Assembly (NCBI GenBank): GCA_022376515.1
Contig: WTXI01000278.1
Coordinates: forward strand, 1 to 47,458
Direction of reading: 5' to 3'
Source of the DNA: Lactifluus volemus
Taxonomy: Eukaryota; Basidiomycota; Agaricomycetes; Russulales; Russulaceae
DNA length: 47,458 bases
The first letter of the stretch is position 1. Every line of letters starts with the position of its first letter. A model generated the notes under the pieces. It had not been told where the DNA came from and did not search any database. It saw only the letters and a list, made by a program, of their open reading frames with translations. Below, piece by piece: positions 43,731-47,458 of the stretch. The translations under genes and the position numbers were made by a program.

Positions 43731-44745
43731 GGTGTGGTGCGTAGCGTTAGTAGCTCTGTTCGATTAAAAAAGAAAATCAATTGGTGTTGTTGTGGAGTGA
43801 GATGAAAGGGTATCAATTATTAGGGGGTTGTGGTGTATTGTTGTTGTTGGGTTAGAGAACAGCTCCTCCTAACCTTCGTGCCAAAGCTGGCGCCTTTTCA
43901 CGGAAAATGGTTTGGAGTACCAGCACAGTCCATGACTGTTCACACACGTTCATACGGGATTCTATAATAGAAAACTAGTTTGGATCCGGATCAACAATTA
44001 AAGCACGCGGCATTGAGCACGCCATCGGGGTGTGTCTGTTTACCTGATAAGTGTGCGCCAAAGTGCGGAGTATGCCATGCGTGAAAAGGTATAGAGTTAC
44101 CCCTTGCCAAGTTAATTGAAATCAGCCGAGGCGCAATCTTACCTCGAAAAGTGGCCGCACGTTGATTACCAAAAAAGACAGGATTCAACTAATTCCGTGG
44201 ACTTCTCTTGTGTCGTTGTCACGGCGTGTTGGTCACGTTGCCGAACCATGGGAAAAAACTAGGATCGGTCAATTTAGTTTTTTTTGTCCCCCCAACCTCA
44301 CTCAATTCATCGGTAAGAGAGAGGGAACAATGTCGATTTGCATGACATCGAAAAACAATAATTCTACTAGCCATGTTATAGTTTTACATTGATGATTGAC
44401 GGATGCTCGCCCCCTTTGAATAAACAATAGTCCCACGAGAGCCCACAACAAATGAAAACGGATCATTGATAATGTCAAGTGTCAACGAGCGTGGAAGGGG
44501 CGGGGGGATGAAAGGTTAATTGATGAAGTGAACCCTTGGTGAATTGGGTAAGGGAGCATCAGCGTTATTACATGTATACATACGTGGTCAAGGTGCGGCT
44601 AGTCAGCTGCGGGGTGATAATGCACAGCAGGCGAATAAATCTGGGAGAGTGAAACTGAAGCAAAGCCAAAGATATCCATGGTAGAGAAAGCAGAGACGCA
44701 ATATTATGATGATAGAAAAAAGAGTGGACACCAGAGAAGCGCGAT
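43731..44745. other. Intergenic region between methyltransferase and cyclin genes
   Basis: Holds the methyltransferase promoter and the cyclin 3' flank. There is a TTG/GTT-rich simple stretch at 43780-43860. No further gene was recognised. Confidence 0.45.
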
Positions 44746-45871
44746 TTACCAGACAGCCCGGGTTGCATAAGCAAACTGACCATGCGCACTCTTTGGCTTT
44801 TGAGGAGCGACAATCGAACAAGCTGCTGCTGCTGCTGCTGACTGGACACTCTTTGCGGGCTTGACAGACATGGGTATCGGCCCATGACCGTGAGGAATTA
44901 ATGAGCCCTCGACTGGGCTCGAATCTGCCGAGGCGACCTTGATGAATCCAGGCGCATGCGCATCGGGAGGCGTCTGTGGCGATACCGATGACGCAGGAGA
45001 GGTCGAGGCTGAATGTGAGGCCTCGGGGGTATCAGGCGGCGAGGAATGGTATGGGATCGCAGGGCTCGGAACAATCGGTGGGGCATCCTTCGAAACGGAA
45101 ACCCGAGTTGTGAAAGACGGAATTGAAGAACTCGAGCTCGAGTTGACGTTGTTACTCGTACTCGGATGAGCGAACGGCGCCGGCGCCGACTGAGGGAGTA
45201 CCACGGCTGGATAGGGGCCCGGACCGGCAAAGTCATGACGAACACGAGACTCAAAGTCTCGCAGCGTCGTCGGGTCAACGTTCAATTGCCACTCCAGATA
45301 GGAGCACATCTCCCGCTCCATCTGGTTGATCTCCCGAAGAGCAAACATCCCTTGGCCGACGATACACCACGACTTGTTAGAGTACGTATCGTCACAGATA
45401 ATCTTGGAAGCCAGCATGAAAGCAGAAATAAATAGCCGATGTCCCGAGGAGCCTTTCGCAGCGGGGAAGCGAGCTTTCAGCCGTTGTAAAAGGTACAGGG
45501 CGGCAAAGGTGACAGATTGATGCAACCTTGTGCGGTGAAGCGCATACGCGATGAAGTGATCCAACCGAGGCGTCGGCGTCGGTGTCGTTGACGGCGGCGC
45601 CGGGGGTGGAGGCACCTCGGGGCATGCAAATAGGTGCGAGACGAAACGAGCACAAAGCTTGGCTGTGTGCTCGTGTCCATGATACGGATCGCTGCCGGTC
45701 GATCCCTGGCCGAGAGCGTGTGAAAAACAAGAGACAAGGTTAAAGTTCGGATGTAGCACGAACCGACGTGGGACCGTGGGCTGCAGTGGTCGCCGAGGGT
45801 CTTGAGAGTTTCTGGCCTTTGCGGAAGGGAGAGGGGTGTCTTGGAGCGGAGGGACCAGATAGAGTAGCCAT
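44746..45871 (-). CDS. Pcl-type (Pho80-like) cyclin
   Basis: Two exons (45871-45764 and 45705-44746) encode 355 residues. The start MATLSGPSAPRHPSPFRKGQ KLSRP-type leader and the box (AKLCARFVSHLF; LDHFIAYALHRTRLHQSVTF; AALYLLQRLKARFP; HRLFISAFMLASKIICDDTY; SNKSW; LREINQMEREMCSYLEWQLN) are those of fungal Pcl1/2-like cyclins, which bind a Pho85-type kinase in cell-cycle and nutrient control. In fungal cyclins of this group the LASKxxxDDTYSNKSW block is the signature. The C-terminal 170 residues are low-complexity Ser/Pro/Ala and include an Ala6 run from GCA repeats (CTG repeats at 44821-44838, plus strand). The intron is 45763-45706. Confidence 0.88.
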
Positions 45872-45965
45872 CAGTATGGAGGGGAGAGAGGATATCGATG
45901 GAAGAAGAGCTGAGGCTACGGAAAGAGAAAAATGGTGAGTGAACTGGGGTTAAGGGGGTTGGGGA

Positions 45966-45977
45966 TACTTATAAATG
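45966..45977 (-). promoter_or_regulatory. Candidate TATA box of the cyclin gene
   Basis: On the minus strand CCATTTATAAGT lies about 95 bases before the cyclin ATG. The position suits a core promoter, though A/T-rich matches arise by chance. Confidence 0.4.
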
Positions 45978-47458
45978 GTGAAACGAGGTAAAGGAATTTC
46001 TGGGGCGCTTAAAAAAAAATAAAGTCTCACGGTGAAGACCCATTTTGTTTCTGACATGCCGGCCGCTGGCACCCCGATCACTAAACCCAGTTCGTTGGGC
46101 CTCGCCTCACTGCAACCACGCCCCCTTTGTTCACCCTTGCCTCGAGGCCGGCCGCCACCGTATCCTCTTCTTGGGCCATTCCCATCATACGCCCGTTGGC
46201 CAGCGCACAACCTGCTGGCCCACTTACTCTCCTCTACTCCCCTCAATCAGAAAACTTCCAAAATTCGGGCCGAAATCACCGAAGGCCATCCCCGTGCCAG
46301 CGGTTCCCCTCCCCTTCATAAGAGGTAATGATGGATTTTGATCGCTCACCTTTTCGTAAGACTCTACAACAAACCAAGCAATGCGGCAGCAAAGTTGCGC
46401 TTGCACAGGGGATAGAGAGTAAGGGGGGGAATGTAGGATGAGGATCAGGGTCGGAGGGAAAAGTGGAGGTGTGAAAACTTGGGCGATTATATATACTATC
46501 CTGTAAGACCGCTGCCACAGATCATTCCACACTGTGCAAAAATTTTAAACCAGGACCGTTCCTCGGCCCACTCTAGGCGCTGTGCTGTCCCCCTTCACTC
46601 AGATCTGATCTCAAATCAATCGGACCTTGCCATTTCCTGACAACGACTAATGGCACTGCCTTTCTTCCTTAATTTGGTAATACCCTCCGCCTCCCCTTTT
46701 CTTTTCCGGTCCGGCAAAGCTACCCACCCCCCACCTAGGCTGTACATCCTGTAACCGTTGCTGCGTCATTCTGACTTTCACCTTCTCCGATTGCCCGAAT
46801 ACATCCGACTCTGTTCATCTTTTGCCACACAAGTTGCCACATTTTACCCAGACGAGTCACCGTTTTTACCTATGACAAGTATCAATTTTTGTGGCGACTG
46901 GTGTGCCTCAAAAAAAAAAAACAATATGCCGCGCATCATCATCACTTGGGTACAGCAGCATAAAAATACATAATCCGTGTGATCTGCACCCCATCAAATT
47001 CTATCACTGTAGCCTGCAGGCAGCAGTCGGATGTCTTCTTTTTTAGTCCCTCTTACGATGGGTGCCGTATGATAAATGCCGTAAATCGAATTTGGTATAG
47101 TGCCCCGCGTCGGCCGGGGAATGACAGTCGCATCGCTACATTCCTAATAATCGGGCTTCTCCTTGTACCGTACTTATTCGCTCCTATGTGCTTTCCATCT
47201 TGGTCAGATTACCTCTTTCAACCGCTTTGACCCTTCAAAGGGCTTTCTATCCATAGATGAGAGAACTGAGGTCATCAGCGTATCCAGAGTTCCAGCATCA
47301 TTCAGCTGTGTGACTACCGGCTAGATAGATCCCATAGCAAAAGCCATCTGATCTACATACCACCTAGCGCCATACAGTCTCATATCGAACGTTTTGGTAC
47401 TCAGGAACAATGAGCGACCCATGATGTCGCCAAAACTCTCAACTTTCGTGTTTTGATG
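45978..47458. other. Region without a recognised gene (right end)
   Basis: No frame here looks like protein. It has an A-run near 46012-46020, C-rich simple stretches and another A-run near 46911-46922. The first few hundred bases probably include the cyclin promoter. Confidence 0.4.

Noticed and set aside
1..47458. tRNA and rRNA genes
   Set aside because: I looked for GTTCGANTC-type B boxes with a matching A box and for rRNA-like blocks and found none convincing; a tRNAscan or Infernal run would be decisive.

Overview
The window is nuclear DNA from a filamentous basidiomycete, most likely an Agaricomycete. Genes carry many short GT-AG introns (about 41-98 nt), and the families present are ones I know from mushroom-forming fungi: a C2-NACHT-WD40 STAND protein, DUF6535 proteins, an F-box family, GH71 alpha-1,3-glucanases and RTA1-like membrane proteins. 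No rRNA, tRNA or CRISPR array was found. Gene models were spliced by hand from frame continuity, splice signals and family memory; nothing was searched.

The window has two parts. Positions 1 to about 35,800 are an accessory region of duplications, decayed genes and transposon traces. A GH71 gene occurs twice in direct orientation (3712-5028 and 24039-25412), and the homology runs well beyond the coding region. The left copy carries a 694-bp terminal-inverted-repeat element at a TA site, and the right copy supplies the empty site. RTA1-like genes occur three times: a partial copy at the left edge, an intact eight-exon copy (27677-29093) and a decayed copy (about 35185-35690). Between the GH71 copies lie the two halves of a DUF6535 gene (6573 to about 8155, and about 19215-20481). 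They are separated by roughly 11 kb holding an F-box pseudogene, the C2-NACHT-WD40 gene (10652-16012), a decayed NPR3 copy (16629-18922) and the 3' tail of an RS-rich gene. The DUF6535 tail also carries a poly-A retroinsertion with a 16-bp target duplication.

From about 35,859 to 45,871 the window is conserved housekeeping DNA: NAA35/MAK10 (minus) head to head with REV1 (plus), REV1 tail to tail with a SAM-dependent methyltransferase (minus), then a Pcl-type cyclin (minus). NAA35 (690 aa) and REV1 (1210 aa) splice into uninterrupted frames.

The STAND gene is the best candidate for an active self/non-self recognition system. Its 14 WD40 units of 43 residues differ mainly at a few positions, the pattern expected of a receptor under repeat shuffling and diversifying selection. 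One missing A in an A-run (13617-13621) breaks its frame between the NACHT and WD40 parts; this is either an inactivating allele or a sequence error.
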